64,000 nucleotides of DNA, taken from contig BCHX01000004.1 in assembly GCA_001599755.1 (NCBI GenBank), positions 4,092,001-4,156,000 of the forward strand. Reading direction: 5' to 3'. Position 1 is the stretch's first letter, and each line of letters starts with the position of its first letter. Shown piece by piece: positions 55,296 to 64,000 of the stretch. The translations under genes and the position numbers were made by a program. Below the pieces are notes generated by a model. It did no database searches, had not been told where the DNA came from, and worked only from the letters and a program-made list of their open reading frames with translations. The stretch is from Gliomastix tumulicola. Taxonomy: Eukaryota; Ascomycota; Sordariomycetes; Hypocreales; Bionectriaceae.

Positions 55296-57143
55296 CTATT
55301 CCCCTCCAGCAACCGCATCCACGACATCCCCGAAAAACGACGCAGCAACCTCATCGTCCCCGTCGTCATCCCCCGTCACCTTGTCAATGATCCTCTCCCC
55401 GATATCCGACCCTGTCAGGGCGTAAATCCCCGCGCCAATCACACCCAGACCGGCGACACCGCCGGCTGCGATTCCCGCGGGCACCATCCACGACCGCTTC
55501 TTCTTGGCCTTCTTCCCCCTCTGCCCCGGGGGCGCAAGGCTTCCGTCAGGCGTGGTCGCATACCCGCCCTGAAAGCTGCTATTGCTGGCAGCGGAGCTTG
55601 GTCGCGAGGGCGAGATCGGCGGGTGCAGTTGGTTAGGACCGTTGTATGATGCGCTCCGGCTGTGGCCGACGGCGAATTCATACGACGGTGGCTGGTCGGG
55701 GAAGCCTCCCGTGGATGCGTGGCGCTGCAGACCTACGCTGTGCAAGGCGGCGGTGTCCTTTGGTGGCCTGGGCGGCAGAGACGGCGACGGTTCCCGCGCG
55801 AGACCGTCCTCCTCGGCCTGTAGCCGTCGAGCGAGCTCCTCATCCGACTCGTGGTACGTCGCGCCATCGACGGCTATGCTCGGGACCGTGGGCTTCTCCC
55901 ACTGGGACTGGCGGGTCTGCGTGTTGACGTAGAACCAGGTCTGGTACTGCTCGTTGAAGCGCTTGACCCAGCCTTGCGGGAGTTCGGGGTCGCTGGGAGG
56001 GGTGTTCGCGGCAGAACTTGGACGAGGCTCGTTTCTGAGGGGAGCGGGAGAGGGCGTGGCGGATGGGGTGTGCATGGCTGAGACTCGGGGCGCGTTCTCG
56101 GTGTTGGTGGCAGGGGCGGTTGGACGCTCCCAGGATGACTTTCCGGTGAAGGTGTTGACGAAGAACCTGCAACTTCGTTAGCGACAGACAGACATGCGCG
56201 TGGGTGCCCAGGATCGCGGCTCACCATGTCTGGTACTGCTCGTTGAACCGTGTCACCCAACCAGCAGGCACCTCCGGAGCACCAGACGGCCCCTGGTTCT
56301 GCAAAGGCGCCATCTCAGCCACAGCCGGCCCTGGGGAGGGCGTAGGCTCAGGCTGAGGACGGAGGATAGATGACGGGCCAGGCGACGGCGCCGGACTGAC
56401 AGTGACTGGCCTTTCCACCGCCACAACCGGCTTCTCCCAGCTCGTCTCCTGTGTCGCCGTGTTGACATAGAACCTAACATCACACCGTCAGCACAAGCTT
56501 CCTCCAATCCCCAACCTTCAGAAAACATACCAAGTCTGATACATGTCGTTCCACTGCGCCGTCCAGCCCTCAGGCACAACCGGCACATCCTCCCTCGACT
56601 GCACCGTCCTCGACACAGGCTCACTCGTCTGCTCCCCGCCCTTCACCACCGCCTTCCCGCCCTCCGCAGCAGGCCCCGTCGGCCTCTCCCACGTAGACTC
56701 CTTGGTCACGGTGTTGTAGTAGAACCAGGTCTGATACTGGTCGTTCCACTTCGCCAGCCAGCCCGCAGGCACCTCGGGCGGCGCCTCCCCTCCGTCCCCG
56801 TCCCCGTCCCCGTCCCCGTCCCCGTCCTCCCGCCGGCTGCTGCCCTCGATGCGCGTGCTCTCGAAGCGCCGGGACATCTCGTTGATCTCGCTCGTGGCCG
56901 AGGCGACGAGGGGCGAGAGCTTGTCACCCTCGGCGATGGGGGAGGACGGGCGGGTGACGACGGGGCTGGTGGGAAGCTCCCATTGTGACTGCTTGGACTT
57001 GGTGTTGATGTAGAACCTGGGATGACATTAGGACTAGTCTGTAGAAAAAAGGGAAGGGAGGGGGGATGTTACCATGTCTGATATTGTTCGTTCCAGCTCG
57101 GTGCCCATCCAGCTGGGACTGTCGGTGGGATCTGCACAGACAT
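55296..57143 (-). CDS. Membrane protein with five WW domains
   Basis: Exons 57073-57143, 56531-57016, 56225-56473 and 55296-56166 give 558 residues. Five WW domains lie at roughly 9-40, 105-139, 170-202, 253-285 and 331-363, each with a ...GW...(N/D)xxYQTW core; the last reads LPQGWVKRFNEQYQTW then FYVNTQTRQSQWEKP. WW domains bind proline-rich ligands such as PPxY. Toward the C-terminus a basic KKAKKKRSW patch precedes a hydrophobic Gly/Ala-rich segment (MVPAGIAAGGVAGLGVIGAG, about 497-516), a likely anchor, and an acidic tail. All three introns interrupt the same Trp codon at the same phase in WW1, WW3 and WW4, pointing to domain duplication. A role as a membrane-tethered adaptor is inferred. 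Confidence 0.9.
56792..56826 (-). repeat. In-frame hexanucleotide repeat encoding Asp-Gly
   Basis: About six tandem units (CCCGTC on the plus strand) encode an Asp-Gly run between WW1 and WW2. Confidence 0.85.
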
Positions 57144-58067
57144 GATGGCGGTGAATGAGGCAGATGAAGAGCAGAGACATGCAAGACAGCGCAGCAGCAA
57201 AACAATAGTATGTGCAGATGGATATATTCAAAGAAGAGAGAACCTGTCAAGAGAGAAAAAAAAGAACAGGTATATATAAAAAAAATAGAGATGGGGAAAT
57301 CAAAAAGGCATGATCCTAGGACATCGCCAACATAAAACATGCCACGGCGCAGTCTTAATAATAAATACCACAGGATCGGGGAGTGGGATCCTTTCAGTTG
57401 CTTCCCCCCCTCCAAACGGCATAAGAGGGCATAAGACGCCAAGTTCGACCCAACAAGCAGCTCGCACCAACGGAAAATGCGCCCAGCTCTCACCTCAGAA
57501 AATCGAGCTGCCAGCGGGTAAGCTAGATATGCGGGCGCTTGAACACGCAAGAGATGGTGGTTGGTCCAGTCGTACCGCGCCGTCTTTACGTGAAAGGCCC
57601 CGGATGGGAAAACAAAAAGACCATGAATTGTGGCGGTGGTCGATCAAAGTGCCGTTTTTCTTGAGCTCGCTTCAGGGCCTTCAGCGGACTCGTCAAGTTG
57701 TCACCCCCACTGCATCGGCGGTCGGTCCACTGTTGGCCGGGATGGTCAGACGGTAGGGCTGGGGCGGTTTGGTTCTATAATTGGTGCTAATTGCTGTGAT
57801 CCTTACGGAGCCTTGTCAGATGTGGCTGAGCGTCAAGAGGCAGCGTCAAGAGGCTCATGTTTGCGGTCTTGGAGAAGGCGCGGCAAGGTAGGAGAGAAAG
57901 GTCTAAGCGGACTCGCATGTCACGAATACCTTCCTGGCTTATCTTGCATGGTAGCCGTCATCAGCGCCATGGACTCATAAGTCATGTTCTCATTAATCAT
58001 CTAAGTCTTCACCTCCTGATTCACATGATCATTCCGCTGCTCCCATCCCGCCATATAGTTGGAGACA
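57144..58067. other. Promoter side of the WW-domain gene
   Basis: No gene seen. A-rich runs near 57255-57295 lie just upstream of the WW-domain gene. Confidence 0.55.
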
Positions 58068-58127
58068 AACTTGAGCAACATACACACCCAAATTATATGG
58101 TCCTATAGCTCAAGTATTTATTCGACC
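58068..58127. repeat. Foldback repeat, copy B
   Basis: Sixty bases closely matching copies A and C, with perfect 8-bp inverted arms ACTTGAGC (58069-58076) and GCTCAAGT (58108-58115). Confidence 0.85.
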
Positions 58128-58401
58128 ATAAGCCCGCCACTGTTCACGTACTGGTGACCACTTCCACTCATGTCTGCGCTGAAGACCTGCTCGGGCACCG
58201 ACGGCCTGAGGTGACCCAGCCTCTCTACGGCCCTATCGAAGGCATTCACCTCACCCTAGGGGACATTGAGACACATGCGTCCTACTTCATCGAGTTGAGA
58301 CAGCGGTCCATGAGCGCCTCGACGGCGTGGTCAGCGAGCTGGGCAATGGTGCCGTAAGGGGAACGGTGTCGGCGGCCCGGTTCAGAAGGCGTTTCGCCCA
58401 T
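58128..58401 (-). pseudogene. Decayed gene with GHQYVNSG motif
   Basis: Read on the minus strand, an open piece at 58282-58401 starts MGETPSEPGRRHRSPYGTIA and ends at a stop. A second frame then continues as GEVNAFDRAVERLGHLRPSV and reaches MSGSGHQYVNSGG at 58136-58171, before stops in the foldback repeat. A frame change and at least one internal stop break it. The Gly/His/Gln/Asn motif recurs on the plus strand at 60862-60897. The original function is unknown; the motif resembles repeats of fungal NLR-linked amyloid proteins, an inference. Confidence 0.4.
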
Positions 58402-58860
58402 GTCGAGTATCTTCTTGGAATCTCAACCTTTGACGCGGCCACGCGCCTATCATAGGACGGTTGGGGTGCATTCCTCTGCCCAGCACATGGCTCAGGCGGC
58501 ACTGGATGTGTTCGTGAAGTTGCAGGGTAGCGTTTTATAGCTGACCAATGTGCTTCTCGGGCGAACCGAACTTGAAGGCCTGTGTGAGACGGCCCTCCCC
58601 CAATGGTGTTTATCTAGGCTTGATCCCGGGGCATAGATCTGTGTGGGCATCGAGCAGCATCCCAGCGGTCCTTGCGGGACCTAACTGGATGGCTGGCTGC
58701 AGCACCACGCGGCCTCTCTCACCAATTACGCCAGGCCTTGCGCCCCCATTGCGCTGCTGAACAAACGGCGCCAGCTTCTCGTCGTCGCGGATGCTGGCGT
58801 TCGTGGACTGGGAACAAGATACCAAACGAGTTGTGGTAGCTGTCCACGCAGTTGAAGAAA
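58402..58860. other. Degenerate sequence between two foldback repeats
   Basis: Frames in all six phases are broken and nothing recognisable is encoded. Being bracketed by copies B and C in the same orientation, it may be a remnant of duplicated or inserted DNA. Confidence 0.4.
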
Positions 58861-58920
58861 AACTTGAGCCACATACACACCCGGATTGCATGGTCGTATA
58901 GCTCAAGTATTATTTCGACC
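58861..58920. repeat. Foldback repeat, copy C
   Basis: Sixty bases matching copies A and B, with perfect 8-bp inverted arms at 58862-58869 and 58901-58908. Confidence 0.85.
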
Positions 58921-59155
58921 ACTTGGCTTCTTATGTGATGGCCTCCCAGGAGAGAAACCGGCGAAGGTGGATTATTGCGGGTTAAAGGCGCTGGGATCGA
59001 AATTGTCGTCAAAGAAGTACTGGCCGAAGGCGTTGTTTGGAGTAGGGGGCTGTTGCTGGTTGAAGGAGGATGTCTAGAGTCTATGGTAGGTGGCCGGCCG
59101 GGTTTCTGTTAAACCCTAGAGTCTGCTGGGGGCTATGGTACGGAGTTGCCGTTGG

Positions 59156-60199
59156 CTATTGGGCGTAAAGCTGGGGTTGGCCATGAGATGGGTATTGCTG
59201 AGCTTGTCGGACATGCTGGAGGCCCTGTCCATCGTCGCGTCTGTGTGGTTGTGGGTTGAGGCTCCCAGGTTCAGATGCTGGTCTTCCGGCCCCATGAGCC
59301 TCGTATTCGTGCTTCAGACGATGAACTTGCAAATTACCTGCCCTCTTGTATTGTTTTGGGCAATCCGGGCACTTATAGTGACCGCGACTCCCAGAGATCG
59401 AAGTCAAATCCGAGTGGCTTGATGGTGTGTTCGATGGGCGAGGGCTCGAGTAAGGGGTTGAGGGATCTGTCGTCGAAGGTCGCGATGTTGTTTCTGAAAG
59501 GAACATTAGAACCAGAATATGCAGTGAAGAGCGTGGGATGTTCTTACCGGGCGCTGCTGGGGTTCGCTGGCCGAGCGATTGATCGCCGTCACCAGTGAGC
59601 TTGAGATCCTGCGATGCCCGGGACGCCATCAGCGCCAGGATCTTGTCGTTGCCCGCCATGACGGCGTGGTGCAGCGGCGGTGGCAGCCCGTCCGCAGCGT
59701 CAGGAGTGTGCATGTCTGCGCCGTGCTGGCACAGCAGCCACGCAGTAGAAAGGTCGCCCTGGTCCTTTGGTAACGACCTCATCGAGCTGAGACCAATGAG
59801 CAGCTGGCAATCAGCCGAGATGCCATCCATTAGACTCTCAACCGCATCCCCCTTCCCCAGAGCCCGCACGGCCTTCCAGTACCGATCCAGCCGCAGATCC
59901 ACCGGCTGCGGCAGGATCCGGTTGAATATCACCTCCAGTCTCTCGACCTTATCCCTGCACGACTCGAGTGTCGGGCTCATGGCCTGCCAGGCGTCATCAC
60001 TGCTGCTGCTGCTGCTGCCGCCGCCGCTGCTCCGCACGATCTCGTTGAGGATCGAGCGCACGAGCGGGAGCCGCTTGTGCACGTCGCGGAACGCCGTCGG
60101 GAGGCCGTTGGAGTCCTTGATGGCGCTGGAGAGCTTTGTCACGGCGTCGACTGTGGCGATGACACCTGAGATGACGCCGATTATCTCAGCGCCGGACAT
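59156..60199 (-). CDS. SesA-domain protein with ankyrin-like segment and C2H2 zinc finger
   Basis: Exons 59548-60199 and 59156-59493 give 329 residues; the 54-bp intron is phase 1. The N-terminus MSGAEIIGVISGVIATVDAV, with GLPTAFRDVHKRLPLV and YWKAVRALGKGDAVESLM, is the SesA fold (the N-terminal domain of many fungal NACHT/NB-ARC receptors). One ankyrin-like unit (LLCQHGADMHTP, PLHHAVMAGNDKILALM) follows, then a Ser/Thr/Pro linker and one classical C2H2 finger (CPDCPKQY, then H-x3-H). There is no NACHT or NB-ARC ATPase, so this is not a full receptor. SesA proteins belong to fungal incompatibility and innate-immunity repertoires. The C-terminus after the finger is low in complexity; a missed 3' intron is possible. 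Confidence 0.78.
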   Translation of the reverse strand: MSGAEIIGVISGVIATVDAVTKLSSAIKDSNGLPTAFRDVHKRLPLVRSILNEIVRSSGGGSSSSSSDDAWQAMSPTLESCRDKVERLEVIFNRILPQPVDLRLDRYWKAVRALGKGDAVESLMDGISADCQLLIGLSSMRSLPKDQGDLSTAWLLCQHGADMHTPDAADGLPPPLHHAVMAGNDKILALMASRASQDLKLTGDGDQSLGQRTPAAPGKNIPRSSLHILVLMFLSETTSRPSTTDPSTPYSSPRPSNTPSSHSDLTSISGSRGHYKCPDCPKQYKRAGNLQVHRLKHEYEAHGAGRPASEPGSLNPQPHRRDDGQGLQHVRQAQQYPSHGQPQLYAQ

Positions 60200-61249
60200 G
60201 CTAGCGGGCGCCCTCTGCGTATGTGTGCGTGCGTGTATGTCGACTGCAAGGCGGAGGGGGGCAGGGTTTCGATGATCAGAAGGAATATGCATAGGGTATA
60301 GCCGCCGAGAGCTAGCAAAAAGCCGTGATAAACCAGTTTTTTATACCTCTCGTGTTCTTAAACGCCGCTCTGGGAGGGTGGTTGTGGCTGGGCAGCGAGG
60401 GCGACTACGTGACAACGTTGCGCTGGTACCCGAGGACGACGAATCAAATCTTTTGGGGAAAGAAATCCCGTTCGGCTTGGCTGCTGATGAGTGGCGGTGC
60501 TGTGTTTTCGATATCAGTAGCCAATGAATGGGGAAGGGAGGGGTGAAGAGCTACCTCCGTGCATGGAGGACACCGTCTCGTATGCAGAGTTGCTGCAAGG
60601 CGTCCAAGCCTTGTCTTACATGGAGGTGGTTCGCTCTCACTTTTCGAAATGTCATCATGCCAGATATCGGCGAGCGAGAAGCAATGCCCCTCCCGTCAAC
60701 CCCTCTCTCTATATGGCTGCCCTGAGAGGGGAAGGGATGGTGGGCGACGGTGCAGCACATAAAGCAGCTCCGGCTCCCACATCTAGTCGGTACGACGTTC
60801 CACAGCCAACACCAGCACGAGCAGCTGCAACTACAACACCGGCTCGGGGACGCAGTTCATCATGAGCGGGAGGGGCCATCAGTACGTCAACAGTGGCCCG
60901 GGGGGGGGGGGCCGTAGTATAATGGGCTTGTGAACCAGTATGCGAAGACGTAGATCGTGAATGGGAACATGACTGATGAGAGAACACTCTGCGAGCTGAG
61001 TCAGCGTCCGATTGAAATGCGACCTTTTTGTGCTTCCGCCTGGTATCTCGCCTCGCAGAAGTCCTGCCCAGAATCCCTACGCACAGGCGTAAGCCTATGG
61101 GCCCAGGTTCCATGATACCCGGTCGGTAATAGCCATCTTACCAGGGTGGCTGTGCCAAACCGGTAGACATAAAACAGCACGACCTCGCGCCCTCGGGGTG
61201 ACTGTCGGGCCAAACAGGTCTGAGGTCTGTACGCACGCACTGAACAGCA
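60200..61249. other. Divergent intergenic region with motif remnant
   Basis: Lies between the SesA gene (-) and the gene at 61250 (+). Apart from the repeat remnant at 60787-60933 and a poly-G run at 60899-60911 no structure is recognised. Confidence 0.5.
60787..60933 (+). pseudogene. Remnant with YNTGSGTQF / GHQYVNSG repeat
   Basis: A 48-codon open stretch, with a stop on either side and no domain, contains NYNTGSGTQF followed by MSGRGHQYVNSGPG and a poly-Gly run from a G homopolymer. It matches the motif of the decayed gene at 58136-58171. It looks like a detached piece of a Gly/Asn/Gln repeat protein; splicing to an unseen exon cannot be excluded. Confidence 0.35.
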
Positions 61250-61756
61250 ATGGAATCCTCAGATGCCCTCCCCTCTCCCTGTCAACCATCCGCGGATACC
61301 CTAGTCAAGATCCGCCGAGTCCTCGGCGTCCTAGACGCCAACCCTCACCTCCAAGCGCTGTCCTTCTTCGACGCCGTGAGGGCGGCAGCAACCCACCTCG
61401 ACCCTTACATCGACCAACTCCTGTACCCACCGCCTACACAAGCACCCACTGAAATCGCGGAAAGGCTGCACAGGACAGCGAACGCTTTGGACGGAGTCCT
61501 CGAGGAACTGTCCAGGGCAACAGGTTCCCCCTCAGTCACCGCTGCGTACAGCCAAATCCTCCAGAATGGGCCCGGGGGAGAGAACGACGTGCCGGCTCTC
61601 ATGAAGAGCTTCGTGGACGACTTTGGCGACTGGTTTCTGGGAGCGGACGCTGAAGATGAGGAGATACTCAACGAGCTGAGGCAGGATTCTGAGAACCTGT
61701 CGAAGTTCATCGAACCAGTTGTAGCCGGTGTCGCTAGGAGGGATCAATCATCTTGA
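61250..61756 (+). CDS. Small acidic helical protein of unknown function
   Basis: A single-exon gene of 168 residues, not recognised. Sequence such as VKIRRVLGVLDANPHLQALS, TEIAERLHRTANALDGVLEE and EILNELRQDSENLSKFIEPV suggests a mostly alpha-helical, acidic protein without signal peptide or membrane segment. Codon choice is GC-ending like real genes around it, and the frame is free of low-complexity runs, which supports coding. It is near the SesA gene (divergent), so a link is possible but unsupported. Confidence 0.65.
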   Translation: MESSDALPSPCQPSADTLVKIRRVLGVLDANPHLQALSFFDAVRAAATHLDPYIDQLLYPPPTQAPTEIAERLHRTANALDGVLEELSRATGSPSVTAAYSQILQNGPGGENDVPALMKSFVDDFGDWFLGADAEDEEILNELRQDSENLSKFIEPVVAGVARRDQSS

Positions 61757-62022
61757 TCATCATCAACCAGTCAATCATATGGGATAGATTCAAGAAAACT
61801 CGCCAAACTAAATAATAAAGACGTCCTCCCGTGATCCGTGCTCTCTAGTCAACTTATTTCCCATAAAGACACAGAGCAAGAGAAACTCCAAAGCTAACGT
61901 AACAATTTGCTGTTGACCCAACGACAACCCGAAGCACCAGGGATGCGCCTGTCTCTAAAATTCCAAGTTGAGGGCAAAGAAGCAACCGGCCGCGAACCTT
62001 TCCGCAAGAACACACTCTTTCT
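61757..62022. other. Convergent 3' spacer
   Basis: Between the orphan gene (+) and the choline-transporter-like gene (-). An AATAATAAAG near 61811 could be a polyadenylation signal for the plus-strand gene. Confidence 0.4.
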
Positions 62023-64000
62023 TCAAGCATAGTCGCTGTCGACCATGCTGCCCCGTCGTTCGCCAAAGAGGTACGCCGCCTCGAGGCAGTACCGCCCGTG
62101 ACCCGTCTCCATCCGCCTCTCGCTGCCGTAGCAGATGAGGACGGCGTCGACAATGTCACTGAGAATACTCTCGATGGCGCCTGTGATGGAGAAACCGATG
62201 AAACTGGCGACGATGCCGATAACATACGCGTACGCCGAGCCCTTCAGTCCCACGCCGTCAGCGACGTCGATGTGCATCTGCTTGGCCGTCATGACCCACG
62301 CCGCGAAACCCATACCGGTCGCCATGATGAGACGTGTGGCGACGAGGAGGAGCTTAGCCAGCTGGTAGGGCACCTTGATGTTAGATGTGCCCTGCGAGCG
62401 GTGAGCCCGCGGGTGAACGTTCGGGGCCGAGGGTGGGATGATCTCCAAGGCCTCCAGGCCACGGGCCGACGTGTGCAGATTATGCGAGTGAATGGCCGCG
62501 TAGGTGATGGTCAGGGGATTTGTCAGCGTCATGACGGGCGCGGGCATGCAGCAGGAGGCCGCGTTCGAAATCATATTGCCGACTCGCGGGAGGAAGATGC
62601 TGGGCGCACGGATCAGCAGCGCGATCAGCGTCGACTCGCAGATGCTGCCAAAGATGGTCGTCATGGCGTGGTGAAGGGCCGCAGAGACGATCTGCTTAGA
62701 AGGCGTCGGAGGACCCGCGTTTCGGTGGAAGTACCACTGCGACACCGTAGCCGCCGTAGTAGCACTGTGAACGCCGTTGATGACGGACAGAGTCCACAGA
62801 TACAACAGGACGAAACCAGCTCCAAGCCACCAGCTCGAGAACTCGATGATGAAGCGCACCCTGTTCTTCGAGAAATGACCTCCCATGAATACCCTCGTGA
62901 ACATAGCCAGCCAGGCCCACGTCCATGCCACCACTAGCGCGAGAAACCCGAATCCAACGACCAGGAGGCCCGAGTTCTCGGCCAGAATCTTGCTAGAGAA
63001 TTGCAGGATCTCGACCGCCTGCTGGATAGATCTCCGTCCTCGCGTAACTAGGTAGATCCATCCGACGCACCCAACGGCGGGTACTATCGAGAACCAACGC
63101 ATGACCTTGTCCTGAAGACTGTTTCCGTGCGTCTGGCCCTGGAACGATGACACTAGTGTGTAGATGGAGAAGGACAGCATGACGATCGGCACCGAAATGA
63201 TGATCAGGTTGACCAGGGGTCGGACGAATGACTTGATCGCCGCAAGCCAGACGAGAGAGACAATCACCGACACGAGCGTATCGACAGCTAGCATGTTGAC
63301 CGACTTCTCCAATGTGGTGTATATCGTGTCTCCCACCGGGTTACTACTCGCCGAGGTATTGAGCAAGACGAGCACAAACGTCGACATCATGCCCGCAAAC
63401 GTGATAAGGAACAGCCACGCGAAGAACTGGTCGTGATGGAACGCCTCGCCCTCGGGGGACGCGAGAGTATCCTCGTGGTGCTTCTGCGCCGGTGCGTCCT
63501 CGGCGATGGGCTCGAGCGGGAAGCCAGTCCGGTCCGAATCATTCGTGATGGTGCGCTTCATAAACGGCGTCCGCTCCGCCCTCTTCTTGAAACGCTGGAA
63601 CGCCGGTGTATTCGGGTCGTCTCTGTCGCCGAGGAGTGACTCCGGAGGGTCGTCGTCGTGGAAGGACTCCAGGCCTACGTCAACCATGTGCTGTGTCTGC
63701 GTGCTGCCCATCCGCACCCTGGATAGCTTGCGGTCCTCCATCTGTGCACCCGAGTCGCCCCGGCTCTTCTGAAGCCCGCGAACACCCGGCCAGCTGCTCT
63801 TGATGCCCCGTCCCAGAGCCCGGTTCGAGTAAGGGTCGTCGGCCTCCAGACTCTCGTCCATGGACGCCCGGCTGCGTCCGCCCTCCAGCCCCTCCGACTC
63901 CGTGCTCTCTGCGAGCTGGGCGGCGGCTAATCTCCTAGACCGCTGCAGCGCATATAGATCCGCCGCCTCTCGGTCCCTCTCCTGCTCGTCCTCCTCCTCC
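62023..64000 (-). CDS. Choline transporter-like protein (CTL/SLC44, Pns1 family), 5' end outside window
   Basis: About 658 codons are seen without an intron, and the frame stays open through the right edge, so the start is missing. The N-terminal part is acidic and basic-patch rich (RDREAADLYALQRSRRLAA, partly upstream of the first internal ATG at 63861). Ten or so membrane segments follow, for example FFAWLFLITFAGMMSTFVLV, VDTLVSVIVSLVWLAAI and ENSGLLVVGFGFLALVVAW. The C-terminal half has the family landmarks GSICESTLIALLIRAP and NAASCCMPAP, and a late VIGIVASFIGFSITGAIES segment. The family comprises choline/ethanolamine transporters and relatives in plasma or organelle membranes; substrate is not shown here. 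Confidence 0.9.
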   Translation of the reverse strand, partial: EEEDEQERDREAADLYALQRSRRLAAAQLAESTESEGLEGGRSRASMDESLEADDPYSNRALGRGIKSSWPGVRGLQKSRGDSGAQMEDRKLSRVRMGSTQTQHMVDVGLESFHDDDPPESLLGDRDDPNTPAFQRFKKRAERTPFMKRTITNDSDRTGFPLEPIAEDAPAQKHHEDTLASPEGEAFHHDQFFAWLFLITFAGMMSTFVLVLLNTSASSNPVGDTIYTTLEKSVNMLAVDTLVSVIVSLVWLAAIKSFVRPLVNLIIISVPIVMLSFSIYTLVSSFQGQTHGNSLQDKVMRWFSIVPAVGCVGWIYLVTRGRRSIQQAVEILQFSSKILAENSGLLVVGFGFLALVVAWTWAWLAMFTRVFMGGHFSKNRVRFIIEFSSWWLGAGFVLLYLWTLSVINGVHSATTAATVSQWYFHRNAGPPTPSKQIVSAALHHAMTTIFGSICESTLIALLIRAPSIFLPRVGNMISNAASCCMPAPVMTLTNPLTITYAAIHSHNLHTSARGLEALEIIPPSAPNVHPRAHRSQGTSNIKVPYQLAKLLLVATRLIMATGMGFAAWVMTAKQMHIDVADGVGLKGSAYAYVIGIVASFIGFSITGAIESILSDIVDAVLICYGSERRMETGHGRYCLEAAYLFGERRGSMVDSDYA

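Noticed and set aside
60709..61113. 134-codon frame on the minus strand
   Set aside because: Low-complexity Ala/Arg-rich translation without homologous character; overlaps the repeat remnant in antisense.
62098..62937. 279-codon open frame on the plus strand
   Set aside because: Antisense to the choline-transporter-like gene; Arg/Asp/Gly-rich shadow.
1..64000. CRISPR array or bacterial-type operon
   Set aside because: No regularly spaced direct repeats were seen and gene structure is eukaryotic.

Overview
The window is nuclear DNA of a filamentous ascomycete, most likely a Sordariomycete. The support is short introns (about 47-190 bp, mostly GT..AG with CTAAC/CTRAY-like branch sites), GC-rich third codon positions, and fungal families such as a Zn2Cys6 regulator, Pma1, GH76, DUF6536-like and SesA. 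The species cannot be named from the sequence. I place 21 protein-coding genes, with splice sites inferred from reading frames and remembered family consensus. Three N bases at 36817-36829 mark unresolved draft sequence.

Layout. 1-15 kb: a GH76 cell-wall mannosidase (+); an NmrA-like oxidoreductase (-) and a Zn2Cys6 regulator (+) sharing a short divergent promoter; a DCAF4-like WD40 protein (-); a polytopic DUF6536-like membrane protein (+); a membrane-anchored protein with a permuted papain-like His...Cys core (+). 15.5-30 kb: plasma-membrane H+-ATPase pma1 (-), then 8.6 kb without a recognisable gene, then the Nrd1/Seb1 transcription-termination factor (-). 31-37 kb: mitochondrial citrate synthase and the citrate/oxoglutarate carrier YHM2, both (+), which together make and export citrate. 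37.5-45 kb: a large WD40 protein, possibly Raf1/DIM-9-like (-), an AT-rich decayed block with transposon-like traces, and a long-chain acyl-CoA synthetase (-). 48-57 kb: a four-helix MARVEL-like protein, O-acetylhomoserine sulfhydrylase, an APH-like kinase, a second small His...Cys protein and EMC7 (all +), then a five-WW-domain membrane protein (-). 58-64 kb: an accessory patch with short foldback repeats, a decayed gene, a SesA-ankyrin-C2H2 gene (-), fragments of a Gly/Asn/Gln repeat, an orphan gene (+), and a choline-transporter-like gene (-) that runs off the right end.

Most of the window is conserved housekeeping content. The least ordinary part is 58.0-61.0 kb, where an intact SesA-type (NLR-associated) gene sits between two remnants of a GHQYVNSG-type repeat reminiscent of fungal amyloid signalling motifs. 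A 58-60 bp foldback repeat occurs twice there and once more at 13.75 kb. I read this as the eroded remains of a fungal innate-immunity (NLR/amyloid) locus. That reading is an inference and needs homology searches.
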